Origin: Eumeta japonica
Taxonomy: Eukaryota; Arthropoda; Insecta; Lepidoptera; Psychidae
NCBI GenBank assembly: GCA_005406025.1
Contig: BGZK01000146.1
Coordinates: 615,360-679,359 of the forward strand
Length of the DNA: 64,000 nucleotides
Direction of reading: 5' to 3'
A program made the translations under genes and the position numbers. Under the pieces are notes generated by a model. That model saw only the letters and a program-made list of their open reading frames with translations, was not told the DNA's origin and searched no databases. Positions 1 through 10,384 of the stretch are shown piece after piece (position 1 is the stretch's first letter; each line of letters starts with the position of its first letter).

Positions 1-475
1 TTTAAAAAAAAATATTGTCAAGTAGTAATTTTTCAAACCTACGTATATTATTTTCCTAATTGTTATTACAATATACGATGTTTTTAATTAAAAAAATATG
101 TTTGACCGAGTAAAAAATTCTTGATATTGAAATGAAAATAATGTATTTAAAAATTTACAAAAATTGTTTATTTCTTATCTATGCTCTAATAAGCTGGTAC
201 GATTAAAAAACAGAACAGGAGATGTTTTAATAAAGCATAGGAACACATTTGTTATATGTTGTTAGGGATATTATAGTAGTAAAAATTATTAAAACTGCAA
301 GGGCCAATTCTAATTCATTATTCTGTAATTGTTAAGTAATTACAATTACTCATTTTTACTACAACGTATTTCTAAAAATCATCTTTCAAAATAAACGTTG
401 CCTGTGCGCTCACGCAGCTATAACTGGGTCGTCGTGCCTTGACATCTCAACTGGAGCGTAACGGAAGGCGCGAAG
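1..475. other. AT-rich non-coding stretch at the window edge
   Basis: No exon, promoter or repeat can be supported here. The sequence is AT-rich with stops in all frames, becoming GC-richer only from about 395 onward, just before the small ORF at 476. It could be intronic or intergenic to a gene lying left of the window. Confidence 0.4.
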
Positions 476-619
476 ATGTATATCTCATTATTGGACACGT
501 CTGTAATCGTCAAGGAAGCGCACCAATTGGTCAATCAACTGGAGGCCAATTCTGGTTTCGCTAGCGTATCGGCGATCGTCGCCGATTTTCTCGTTTTGCG
601 AGAGCAAAGTAAACGATGA
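476..619 (+). CDS. Candidate small ORF, 47 codons, or last exon of a gene to the left
   Basis: An ATG-to-TGA reading frame of 47 residues lies in a GC-richer island with ordinary codon use. It begins MYISLLDTSVIVKEAHQ and contains LVNQLEANSGFAS and ADFLVLREQ; it looks helical, with no signal peptide. The frame stays open upstream to a TGA at 440-442, so the ATG is not necessarily the start. It could equally be the end of a terminal exon whose acceptor lies between 443 and 475, although no good polypyrimidine tract is visible there. An AATAAA follows 81 bases after the stop. I do not recognise the family. It was picked by composition and open frame only. Confidence 0.3.
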   Translation: MYISLLDTSVIVKEAHQLVNQLEANSGFASVSAIVADFLVLREQSKR

Positions 620-699
620 ACGTACGCAGAAATAATGAAATTTAAATTTGACCAACGGAATATTTTAAATATAGATATTTGGCGGAGTAAAATTTAGGG

Positions 700-705
700 A
701 ATAAA
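700..705 (+). terminator. AATAAA poly(A) signal candidate after the 47-codon ORF
   Basis: A canonical AATAAA hexamer lies 81 bases downstream of the TGA of the small ORF at 476-619. In an AT-rich genome this is weak evidence alone, but the spacing is right for the 3' end of a + strand transcript. It would separate this ORF from the next one at 965. Confidence 0.25.
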
Positions 706-838
706 TAATTTGATTAACAAACGAAAATATTAGGCCGTTGTTAAACTACGCTTCATACTTCTCTACGGTTTTAGCGATCGAATACGGAGTGTAATGCAGC
801 CATCGTCGGGTGCACGTAACTTCAACAATACTGACAAA

Positions 839-846
839 TGACGTCA
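839..846. promoter_or_regulatory. Perfect CRE palindrome TGACGTCA
   Basis: The full CREB/ATF palindrome TGACGTCA runs directly into CAGTTT, giving an overlapping arthropod initiator-like TCAGT. It lies about 120 bases upstream of the ATG of the 42-codon ORF. An 8-mer arises by chance at a noticeable rate, so this is a candidate promoter element only. Confidence 0.25.
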
Positions 847-964
847 GTTTATTTTAGTACAAAGTAACTTTTACAAATTAATGAATCTTACAAAATGCTA
901 GACAAGCGCTTCTGTACAGAAAATATTTCGTTTCGACAAATTTCAAATCGATTAAAAATTGGCG

Positions 965-1093
965 ATGGAAGCTAACGAGCGGGCGATACCAGAATCGGCC
1001 CCCTGGATGTACATCCTCGTGACTATCTGCCTGGTCTGGCGTCTGGCCGTTGTTCTGTCCGCATACACACTGGTGTTTTTTGAAGATGCATAG
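965..1093 (+). CDS. Candidate small membrane-peptide ORF, 42 codons
   Basis: ATG to TAG, 42 residues, with a favourable start context (GGCGATGG) and a stop codon just upstream in the same frame at 953-955, so the ORF is self-contained. The N-terminus is polar (MEANERAIPESAP). It is followed by a hydrophobic stretch of about 25 residues (WMYILVTICLVW, then LAVVLSAYTLVFF) and a short acidic tail (EDA). This is the layout of a single-pass small membrane peptide. Codons are GC-rich compared with the AT-rich flanks. I do not recognise the family. It could also be a chance open frame; conservation or transcript data are needed to decide. Confidence 0.35.
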   Translation: MEANERAIPESAPWMYILVTICLVWRLAVVLSAYTLVFFEDA

Positions 1094-3316
1094 ATATACG
1101 TTTTACTGTCCTTTTGTTTAAAAAAAAAAAAGTAATTCTGAAAATATCAGTTTTTTACAGGGGTATGCATAACTGCTGAAACAATGTTTGACTACAAATT
1201 ATAGCAAATAATATCGCTGCTATGTTTTTTCAAAATTCAAAAGGAAAAATTTGGATTTTGTACTTACACTTAGTTAACTGAAATCGATTAACAATGTAAT
1301 ATCTTCGCCACAGATACAAATATTAAGATTCGTTCTTTCATAAATTCTTGCTACTGTATTGCTAATTATTATTCCGTGCCAGAAAATTTAACAAAATTCA
1401 AATTGGACGTATAACATAGATTATAAAAAAATACGTTGTTTTTCTACGGAACTGGACATTTCGTGTAAGAACAAGCACTTAGATTTAATGAAGAACAGGT
1501 GTAATAATAGCATATATCTATGAAAATGTCCTTAGCTACGGTCTCCGGGAATGATATTTTATTCCTTTGATATTAAGTTGGCCTCACGCTTATATTTTAT
1601 TATAACATTTGGGTTACACAATATAAGGTGTAACAAAATGGTGACAAAATATTTTTTTTTGGTAGCAAAAATTTTACAGGTGAAAGCTAGCCTTAGGTTC
1701 AAGTGAAAAAGTCTCAAAGGTCTTAAATAAATCGGCTGGGTCGTATCTGAACGATGAATTCTAAGAAAAAAAATTAAATAAGAGTCACATTGTCTCGTTA
1801 ACAGCTCACAGGAATAAAATAATATTTGTTTTGTCATACTACGCTAATTCTGGAAAAAAAAATGAGTCGTTATATGCCAGATTCATTTATCTAATTCCGC
1901 ACAGAATAATACTATATGAGTGTAATAATATATATAATACATCTAAATATCTACTGATTATGGAAGCACGCAATTTGTTCGACTACTACAAGTAGGTGGT
2001 GAAAGAGAGAAGACATTGCCGGAAAAAAGGCGTTCTCGAGAAGTGGCCAGCACTAAAATGGAAAAAAAAAACAAAAGAAAAAGAAAAATCAAAATTTGTA
2101 AAAAAGACTGCATCGTAGAATCGAACGTCCACGCGTGCGCAGCCGTCGGCGCGGCGTTTCCAGTTGTCACCAATCTTGCGCAATGCTAATTACATGAAAT
2201 GTATCCGAACTGTTTTACGTCGACACCGAGTGTCTTGAATAGCACTGGTAAAAAATCGAAGTTCGCCGTTGCTAACCAGTCAGCGCTGTGAATCACGCCG
2301 GGTCAGCGACACTTGAATCACCGGCCGGGCTGTGCTCGTGGTGTATCGGCGAGCTGGTTCTATTTATTTTGCGTAAATAAACTCTGCTACCGAATCAAAC
2401 ATCCAAACGCCCTTCGAATACCGAATCAATTGATCGATGACAAAGCATTAGGGTGTACGGGCGAGTATGGTTATTTTTGAAATTTTTAAGCACGTCTGTA
2501 TTATTTGGCCGATTCCAAAAAAAGGGGGAGATTCTATTTTCATCTGTATGCATTTTTTTAAATATATTCAGGGAAATTTCGTCAATTGTTGACGGATTTT
2601 GATTTTTTTTCGTTTAAAAGAGTATACTCCCAAGGTGGTCCCGTAGTCACCAAGCCAGGATGACTATAGGATCCCAGAAAAATCGAAATTTTCAAATATT
2701 CTATAAGCACGTGTAGTATGTTTGAGCTCCGTTTTTAGGTTTTCAAGTGATTGCGTATGGTAGTTGTCATATAATGCTGCTGTGCTGATGACGGAAACCA
2801 CAGCACTCTTTAGGAGTTAGGGGATAATATTGCGATTTGTCGCCAGAAACTACGCTTCAATGGCTACTAGTAAAACCTAGTATACACCGAATTATAATTA
2901 ATTACTTATCAATCTACCTACACATTTTCATTCATTTATATAATTCTAACGTGATAATCACAGCAGGAACACATCAGAACACTTAGCGATAGCTAATTTA
3001 ATATGGGAGCGAATGAAAATGTAATCTATATGAATTGTAGAACTTTTATATTGTAAAGAATAAGTATAATTTACATAGCTTGCATAAGAACAATTTGGTT
3101 GTTGCATTCCAACTAAAAATATGAAGACACTGGAATGACTTCTAGTGGACAATAAATTCAGGATCGGAACTGCTTTTCCACTTGTTCCGTACAAAAATAG
3201 AGGAGATGCCTGGCCAATTTCATTAGCCATGACCTAATCCAGATTTAGTCTCTAAAAAATTTTAAAGTTCTCAATAACTAAAATATGTGAAATAAAATAA
3301 TTTTTCAAAAACAAAT
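1094..3316. other. Non-coding stretch, nothing supported
   Basis: AT-rich DNA with only short open frames. A slightly GC-richer patch at about 2100-2480 has no splice-bounded open frame that I trust. The motif-like run at 2600-2700 (GTGGTCCCGTAGTCACC) may be part of a dispersed repeat that I cannot name. Confidence 0.35.
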
Positions 3317-3604
3317 AAAAACAACCTTCAAAAATCTACCAAATATTTTTTTTAACAGACTTCAAAAACAATTAGTTGTTTTTAGAGTCGGTTCTGGCTA
3401 AAGATAAAATCAGACACAGTTGTATCTACTTAGAATAAGAAGACGTCTTTTTGACACAATATTTAACCTTTTATACTCATGTGTATTTATTAAATGTTCT
3501 TTTGGTCTTGCTTTAACTGGAACCGACTCCAAAAACACCTAATTAGCTGTTTTTGAAGTTTGTCTAAAAAACTATTTAAATAGATTTTTGAAGACGGTTT
3601 TTTT
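3317..3604. repeat. MITE-like element with ~85 bp imperfect terminal inverted repeats
   Basis: The left arm (3317-3404) reads inward through CCTTCAAAAATCTA, GACTTCAAAAACA and GAGTCGGTTC. The right arm (3519-3604) is its imperfect reverse complement, containing GGAACCGACTCCAAAAACA and AGATTTTTGAAGACGG. Between the arms lies about 115 bp of unrelated DNA. Long imperfect arms around a short core are typical of foldback or MITE elements. A CCGACTTCAAAAA core of this kind is common in lepidopteran genomes. The exact ends and a target duplication are not clear. Confidence 0.6.
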
Positions 3605-4550
3605 TTGATAAATTATTTTATAGCATTAACATTTTACACAACGTTTATCGACTTTTAATATGTAAAAATTGGGTTACTGTCCTGTATATTAATTTTCAGT
3701 AATGAAATTAAAATCTGCTCACATAATTAGGAAGATTTTTTTATATTTCTATGAAAATTAGTTGAATTAAGAGTAATTCAATGTAGGATAATTTTCGTTT
3801 ATATATATTTTACATAGGTCATATGAAGTTTTTTTTAGTTAAGCCTGAAACCAAATTAAGATTTTGGTTTGTTTTGTAGATTATGAAAATTTTATCTATT
3901 ATATTTCTTTTAAAAATTTTAGAGAAATATTTGTTATTAACTTTAGTAGCTCTATGTAATAAAATTTCATCCACTTCTTTTTCTTTTATTTATAGCACTA
4001 CCCCTATTTTAAGACTTTTTAATCCATCCTATGAAATATTAGTGATAATTTAAAAAAATCATCTAAAATAAACAACAATTGATACAAACTATTGACTTTA
4101 GCTAGAAAATATTAATTGCAGGTAATTAATACGCACTTTTAAAAATAAATTCTTCACTTTTCATCACGAATGTACCGCAGCGAGCGTGTGCGTAAGCCGC
4201 TAGTGTTGTGCTAGACTATATTTTGCTATACAAAAAATTGACACGTCCCCAAAAAATATTTTTATTGCTCGATATTATGATAGAGATTGAAGATGTCATT
4301 ATTTTGCGTATACATATTTTTTTTAATATACGCAATTGTATCATGTTTTGAAACTCTAATAAAGAAATTATAATTCAATGTGGATTTTTTAACGATTGAA
4401 GGTTGTAATATCGGAGGGGACCTTGGAGTGTATTAAACTTTATAACTATTATTTACAATTTCTATTCACGAGAAGGCCATCCCTAGTACCTGCGTCTGTT
4501 TGTTTACGCGCACACGCACGCCGTGTGTGGAGTTTTCTTGTTGTGTGAGT
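3605..4550. other. AT-rich upstream region of the secreted-protein gene
   Basis: No coding content was seen. From about 4480 base composition becomes more even (CACACGCACGCC, TTTCGCTTTCGG), which fits the proximal promoter and 5' UTR of the gene starting at 4760. Confidence 0.3.
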
Positions 4551-4553
4551 AGC

Positions 4554-4562
4554 TTTCAGTAG
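4554..4562 (+). promoter_or_regulatory. Initiator-like TTTCAGTAG upstream of the secreted-protein gene
   Basis: TTCAGT matches the arthropod initiator (TCAKTY) with A at 4558, about 200 bases before the start codon. There is no TATA box at the right distance and no well-spaced downstream promoter element, so this is one possible start site. A second TCAGT occurs at about 4587. Confidence 0.25.
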
Positions 4563-4759
4563 TCCGTTTCGCTTTCGGTCGGAGTTCAGTTCCCGCTAGC
4601 GTTTCAAACCTGTCTCATCTCGATCGGTTTGTAGACGCGTGATAAATGTGCAAAATTAATTTCGTTTATATATGTTTTATTTGTTGACTCTTTGAAAATG
4701 TCTAAAATAGACAAATAATCATTATATTAATTTTTCGATTAGAATACTATAAAAAAAAA

Positions 4760-4859
4760 ATGACGAAATTACAGACCGACTGTTTGGGTTTTTTAAAATT
4801 AATTGCAGTGATAGTTTTTGTAGCCGGCTGTGTGAAAAGTGCGCCGAGTTATTCCTATT
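4760..4859 (+). CDS. Secreted-protein gene, exon 1 (signal peptide)
   Basis: The ATG follows a run of ten A and is the first in the exon. The exon encodes 33 residues, nearly all of them the signal peptide, and ends TATT with donor gtaagt at 4860. One base is carried into exon 2. Confidence 0.75.
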
Positions 4860-7800
4860 GTAAGTAAATTTATTTAATAGAAGATTATGGAAAATTGGTT
4901 TTTAAAAATTTTATTCCATCAAAAGGATTTTAGTCGTATTAATTTAACACTGACGTGTTGATACAGTAAGGTCACTTAGCACCTTTGAGTCGTAAAAAAA
5001 CATTTACGTTATTTAGTACTTACTATTCAAATATTTGAGCTTTGGTCACAAAATAAATTTATTTAGCATCAATAACAAATTTTCATGCAAATTTTGTGAT
5101 TTAATGGTAAATTTTGCAGACAACGCAAGATTATTGGGGACCGAAAAAACGGTCTCGAGTCTCGAACGATATTCCTCACTAATAACGCAAAGCTAATTAA
5201 CAGTATAGAAAAAAAAAATACTAATACATTATATCCAGCGAGAACATTGACAATGACTTTGTTCTTAATAACTACTAATAAAATATCGAAACAATTTTTC
5301 AAATAAATTCGTAATCAATTATTTAGGTTATGAGACTCAAGCCGTTCTAAGTCAAACATAACAATTCCCTACGTTTCAACAAGGGCAACTAGGTCTTGTT
5401 AATTGGCGACTCAGTAAAGCGTCTGTTTTCGTAGAATTCGTCAAGTGCTATAACGATACTGTAATGAGTTTTCTGTTTAAAGGAAGACCAAAATTCTTGC
5501 GATTCTCTTATAATGAATATAAGTCATAATGTTAATAATATAAGGTATGATTCGATTTACGATATCGCACAATAATGTGCAATTTTAACTGTATAAGTAA
5601 TTAGTTATCTGCTTGCGACTTTGCTTACATGAACGTGAAACAATATTTTTTAATTTTTGCGTGTGACCACCTTAGTTGAGCTTTTGCGCTCAGTTTCGGT
5701 TGAGCCCGAATTGTGTTCTATTTCCGGTTTAGTACTCGGTCATGCTTTCCCAGTTTCATTTTAAATTCTAATCTCGGTCTCATTCTACGTTCTATTTGCA
5801 GTCCCGTTTTCGGTTCTGATTTCGATCTCACTCCAGTTTAAAATCCCGGTCTCGGTCTCAATTTTGATTTTGGTATCACTTTCACGGCTCCAATTACGTT
5901 CTCGATTCTGATCAGATTTATTCTCATTGTGCTTCCCGTTTTACTCTCGACGATGAAGTCGATTGCACTTTAGGTTTTTCTGACTCCCGACCCGCTCTCA
6001 ATTCTGATGCTGATACTGCTTTACTTTACGAAAACGGTTTTTAAAGTTCTTTCTAATCCTGACTTGTTCTCAGTTCCGATTGCGGTATTGCTTTAGGTTA
6101 CGAAGTCGATTTTACTGTATGTTCTTCTGACCTCAGTCTCGCACTCAATTTTAATCTCGATATCGCTATCGAATACGAAGATGATTCTCTGCTCTAAAAT
6201 CTTCTGATCTATGACGTGCTTTTAGTTACGATTCTGTTCTCAGTTACCAAACCAGTTCCATTCTAGATTCTTCCGATTCCCGCCGCACTGTCAGTTGAGA
6301 TTCCGGCCCCGCTTTAGATTTGCAATCTTCACGCTATTATCAGTCCCCACCCGTCCCGATTTTACTCATAAAACTGGTACCCGTTCAAGTTTTTTCGACT
6401 TCCGGGTCGTTCTCAGTTTAGATTTCGATACCACTTCCGCTTTAAGTTTTTCTAACTCTCGTTTTGCTCTTATTTATGGCCTCAGTACCACTCTCGGTTG
6501 CGAAAGAGGTGTCGTTTCAGTTTTACGACATTCGATTCGATCTCAGTCCAGATCCTAGTATCATTCTCGCTTCCGATAATGTCGTAATACATAATTCATA
6601 TCCTGACCAGAAGTACTGTAACTTTGTACGAAACTTAAGGATACACAAGCATATAGACAACAGGTCGCTTTTCTGTCTTTATTCTATATCTCGACGAGTT
6701 ATAGATACTATGTTCAAATTTCGCATATTAAACATTCAGCAGTTCTTACGTTTAGGATAAATAAATAAAAAGGATTTTAAATTTAAACATATAATTCATA
6801 TATCTAATTCATATAATTTAAATATCTAACATTTAAATTATATGACCAATTGGTCATATAATTTAAATGTTAGATATTTTTGCAAACATTTTTGTTTAGA
6901 TAGATTTAAATCGAAGTGAGAATGGCCTTCAATAAAAAATCCATTTTTAACTTATCGTTTCAAATATAAATTTTCCGTAAATGTTGGAATAGTAGTTACT
7001 TAACCGCAAGTTTCAATACAAAGTATCAGGACTCTAATTTAAAGTATTTCAGAATAATTATACTGAATTTCTTTTTATACATGCTTTTACCACATTTAGA
7101 GTTCGTTTTTAAAAACCATTGAAATAATATTTATTTTAGCCATAATACGATTGACGGTTTTGACTTCTCATGTTTTCAAATGTTGTTACATAAACGTAAT
7201 ACATAATTCAATAACAGAATAACGTCCCCAAAAAAATAAATTAGAGAATAATACCCTCATAATGTTCATATCAAACGCGTGGGTTTTTGAGTGTTGAGAT
7301 ATTTCAGATTATGACAAATGTTATTTGCTTTACACGTGATATGTTTATATTTTTCTTTTTAAGATTTATGGTTTTGGCTGTGGTTATCCCCGAAGAGTAT
7401 ATATATACCAAGAATCAAGCGTTAACGAGTTATTTTTATTTTGACGATCAATGAGTATTAAAGTGGTTTCTTAGTGCATTTCTGTTTCAATGTCACTGAA
7501 TAAATACCTTTTGTTTCTCTGAGCGCTTCTCATCCTATTCTAGATCCTGTGATACGATTAGATGTATCGCATAACAATATACATATTAAGTTCTTGGTTC
7601 GATTTTACTTCCTTTACCGTTTAAATTTCTCTAAAGCAATAGAATAATGTCTAACTATTTTGAATACAACTTTTCGTGCTGTCTCTAACTTTCAAATCGA
7701 AATCATGCTTTATCCTCGATTTTGGTTTTTTAAGAGTTGATCAAGAAAAAGCTTCGCAATACATCACTGATCAATTTATTAATTTCTAACATAAAGTTAC

Positions 7801-9300
7801 TAGCTATTTTCATGTTTTTAACTTTGAAAATGACTGCATTTCCACTAAATCATTTCATAATTTGTAAATAAATAGACGTATGTACAAAATAAATAAAGTA
7901 AGAAATATATGTATTTTTTATATGCAATATTTTGGCGAAAAAACAAGGGCTCGTATAATTGATTAATAAAGGCCTTATGTACGTTTTCAAATGTTACCGT
8001 CTTTAAGAGTCGAGGTTGAAACGCCAAATACCCTAATCGAGTCACTTATTAATTTCATGCAAGAAATTTTAAGAACCAATTCTTTGTTTTAGAAAATATG
8101 AGAGAGTACAGAATATTTTTTTTTAACTGCAAATCAAACATTTCATCTCCATTTTTTTTTACAGCAAGTATTTAAAAGTTTATATACGCGTAGAATACAA
8201 ATTCTGTACCTATCATGTGGATTAGGTTTATCACTGATTAGAACCAGTGCAATATATACGAAATTTTTTTTAAATAAAAACTATGAGATGCGATGATATT
8301 GTGGTAGACGGACGCGATGCGCATTCAACCCGTTTCTATATCAGTAAATCTCCTCTAATACAAATCACTGTATTACTATTGCTACTGTAAAAACAACATA
8401 TTTTATACAAAAAAAAAATAACCACATCTATTGCATATGTACTATTGTGTACCTTTTTTTATTCTCGAAATTAATATAATTCTATAAGGGTACATATTAT
8501 ATTAAAAAAAAAACCACTAAGTAGCGACATAACAAGATAGAGATAAGATGTTGCATTCTTCATATTATAATATTTTTTAGAGGTTCAGTTCAGAAATGTT
8601 ACATGTTCATGCAGTCATGTCACATTTCTGAACTGATGACCTATTTCTATTTTAATGGGAAATTATAAATTACAATAATAATCATAATTACCGTATATTA
8701 AAGTATTATATGATTATCTTGACAGTAAAAGGCACTAAATACAATGTAGTTAGTGAAGAAGCGACCACTCGAAAACCCTACGTAGAAGTCAAGAATGCAA
8801 CTTTTCACGCGGGCCCGCGCGAGGAGGCGCGCGCCATGTGCGCCGTGCGTACGCAGGAAGTCAACGCAACTGCAAACGCCACTATTACTAGACGCCTGCA
8901 TGGAGTCGTAACTTCGAGTAAGTTTTTCTGGTCGCGCTGGAGTTGGTGTGCGTCTGTTGTTATTTTAAAGTTTGTAAATCATAAATATTGGCTTGTTACA
9001 ACAAATCGATTTATATATTTAATTAATTTTAAGAAACATAAAACGTAATGACATAACTATGATGCCGCATACAGTTAAATAAATGGGAAATATTCAACCC
9101 TTCGTATCACATTTGCAGGAGAACTACGTTCATCAATTCAACGGCTAGAGGTAATTATATATGGACAGATGCAGCAGCTCTGGCAGAGTTTGGACGCGGT
9201 GCGTGCGCAACTGGTGAACGCCGGACACGCGAATGTTAGATACCTCGACGCACCCGATCGACGCACTGTCTCCTTCCGATACAAACCCGACGTTGGTTAA
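4760..9300 (+). CDS. Three-exon gene for a small, probably secreted protein (157 aa), family not recognised
   Basis: Joining 4760-4859, 8726-8917 and 9119-9300 gives one uninterrupted frame of 157 residues. All introns are GT-AG with near-consensus donors (gtaagt twice) and both junctions fall in phase 1. The N-terminus is a classical signal peptide: MTKLQTDC, then a hydrophobic core FLKLIAVIVFVAGC, with likely cleavage near VKSAPS. The mature part has three NAT sequons (KNATF, VNATA, ANATI) for N-glycosylation, a single cysteine (AMCAV), and a helical C-terminal half (SSIQRLEVIIYGQMQQLW, then LDAVRAQLVN) ending in SFRYKPDVG. No known domain is apparent. A secreted or luminal glycoprotein is inferred from the signal peptide and sequons only. 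It converges with the filamin gene. An AATAAA follows 75 bases after the stop. Confidence 0.8.
5690..6575 (+). repeat. Long degenerate pyrimidine-rich hexamer array (TCTCGG/TTCCGA-like)
   Basis: About 880 bases of intron 1 are built from imperfect, irregularly spaced units such as CTCGGTCTC, TCTCGATTCTGAT, CAGTTCCGATT and TTTCGATCTCA. These read as a decayed six-base satellite (TCYCGR/TTYCGA). The open frames at 6295-6558 and 6464-6760 are by-products of this composition. Related shorter tracts occur at 41070-41245, 42780-42910 and, in the opposite orientation, 50145-50400. Confidence 0.6.
6820..6879. repeat. Perfect 60 bp palindrome
   Basis: Two 30-base arms (AAATATCTAACATTTAAATT... and its exact reverse complement) meet without a spacer at ACCAA|TTGGT, between 6849 and 6850. 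Symmetry breaks at 6819/6880. It can form a cruciform in DNA or a spacer-free hairpin in the intron 1 transcript. Confidence 0.9.
8582..8640 (+). ncRNA. Strong hairpin in intron 1, miRNA-precursor-like (or a small foldback element)
   Basis: Arms 8585-8599 (TCAGTTCAGAAATGT) and 8622-8636 pair perfectly over 15 bp. After one T/C mismatch, a further 5 bp pair (ACATG with CATGT) around a 10-base loop, and AGGT/ACCT pairing extends the base. The arm length of 20-25 bases is compatible with a pre-miRNA. I do not recognise the sequence as a known miRNA, and a decayed foldback repeat would look the same. Confidence 0.3.
8726..8917 (+). CDS. Secreted-protein gene, exon 2
   Basis: The acceptor is TTATCTTGACAG and the donor is gtaagt at 8918. 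The exon adds 64 codons with the three NAT sequons and the lone cysteine. Codons are markedly GC-rich (GCGGGCCCGCGCGAGGAG), as in the exons of the neighbouring filamin gene. An ATG at 8710 lies inside the intron and is not the start. Confidence 0.8.
9119..9300 (+). CDS. Secreted-protein gene, exon 3 and stop
   Basis: The acceptor is CACATTTGCAG. The split codon completes to Arg and the frame runs 60 further codons to TAA at 9298-9300. It encodes the helical C-terminal region (LRSSIQRLE, QMQQLWQSLDAVRAQL) and a basic end (DRRTVSFRYKP). Confidence 0.8.
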
Positions 9301-9374
9301 GTTTAACAATGAACTAATAATTTACTTTTGTTATTAACGTCCATTTTCACTATATTTTTTTTGTTTTCCATGAT

Positions 9375-9380
9375 AATAAA
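9375..9380 (+). terminator. AATAAA poly(A) signal of the secreted-protein gene
   Basis: This is the first canonical AATAAA on the + strand after the stop at 9300, 75 bases downstream, which would give a short 3' UTR. Further AATAAA copies follow at greater distance, so longer 3' UTRs are possible. Confidence 0.4.
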
Positions 9381-10378
9381 CATAACTGTTGGTCTGAATA
9401 CAATTTTACTGTAATGCAATGTAACAGTAGATACTATTTTAAGGTTATGAAAATGTTATGTATAACCATAGGATAATTAATGTAAAAGTAAGTCATTTTT
9501 ATTATGCATATAATTGAGAAATTTATCCGTAATTATGTTCACTTAGCTAACAGAAACAATTTATTAATGTTTATTATTACGATCAAAGATATTTTCAAAG
9601 ACATGAATCACATTTCTTAGGGATGAATGAGAAAGAAAAATTGTTTAAGTATGAAGAAAATAAAATACAGTAAAATATAGAGCTTAGCAATAAAAATTGT
9701 TCGTTTCGTAGTTAACTAATTTGAGAAAAAGGAAAAATCTTTGTAATATAGATTGGATTTTGTAGATCTCCACTTATGAAATAAATCAACTATGTAATAA
9801 AGATTCATTTATTAACAGTTAGTAATTAAACAGAAATTGGTTTCACTGCAACAAGCTCTTAATATGAATTAATATGATCAATTAAAAAAGAACAGTTAAT
9901 TTTGTGTGAAAAATGCACAATAAAAACTGACCAAATTAATAAATATTAACAAAAATTCTGTGTTTTTTATTTTGTTCGACCAATTTCAACTTGTGATTAT
10001 TTATACATTAAACAAACTATATTTTTTTTTCAAATAATAAATTATTAGTAATTTAGCTACAAACATTACTCTTAATGTCCTTTAACATTGAATTATATTA
10101 TTTAATTTTAAACACAAGTTTGGAAACAAGGTTTTAATTAAATGAAAATTTGGACATTTATGGTCTGAACCATTTATCGTCAACATTAAGTTTTATTTTA
10201 TTAAAATTGATAACATAAATTATTCAGACTCGAATTTGGACTGAAAGTATCGCAATGCATAATTAATTAATTATACAACACAATGTAATAAATATTGTAA
10301 ATCTTTTACATATTAAAGCCTTAATGTTAGATAAGCCAATCGAGGTAAAACGTTATAACTTTTTTGAGTCACATAAAT
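9381..10378. other. Convergent intergenic region between the secreted-protein gene and filamin
   Basis: Very AT-rich DNA with no coding signal. It contains the 3' ends of two converging transcription units. Several AATAAA and TTTATT hexamers occur, so the exact 3' ends cannot be fixed from sequence alone. Confidence 0.4.
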
Positions 10379-10384
10379 TTTATT
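10379..10384 (-). terminator. Candidate poly(A) signal (AATAAA on - strand) of the filamin gene
   Basis: TTTATT on the + strand is AATAAA in the filamin direction, about 410 bases after the filamin stop codon. I found no canonical signal closer to the stop. Confidence 0.35.

Noticed and set aside
2958..3230. 90-codon - strand frame beginning MANEIGQASPLFLYG
   Set aside because: No family match that I can recall, no splice or promoter context, and AT-driven composition in its second half.
6295..6760. Two overlapping + strand frames of 87 and 98 codons
   Set aside because: They fall within the degenerate hexamer array and are Ser/Arg/Phe-rich by composition.
8710..9048. 112-codon + strand open frame starting at ATG 8710
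   Set aside because: It reads from the end of intron 1 through exon 2 and past a consensus donor at 8918. The spliced three-exon model explains it better.
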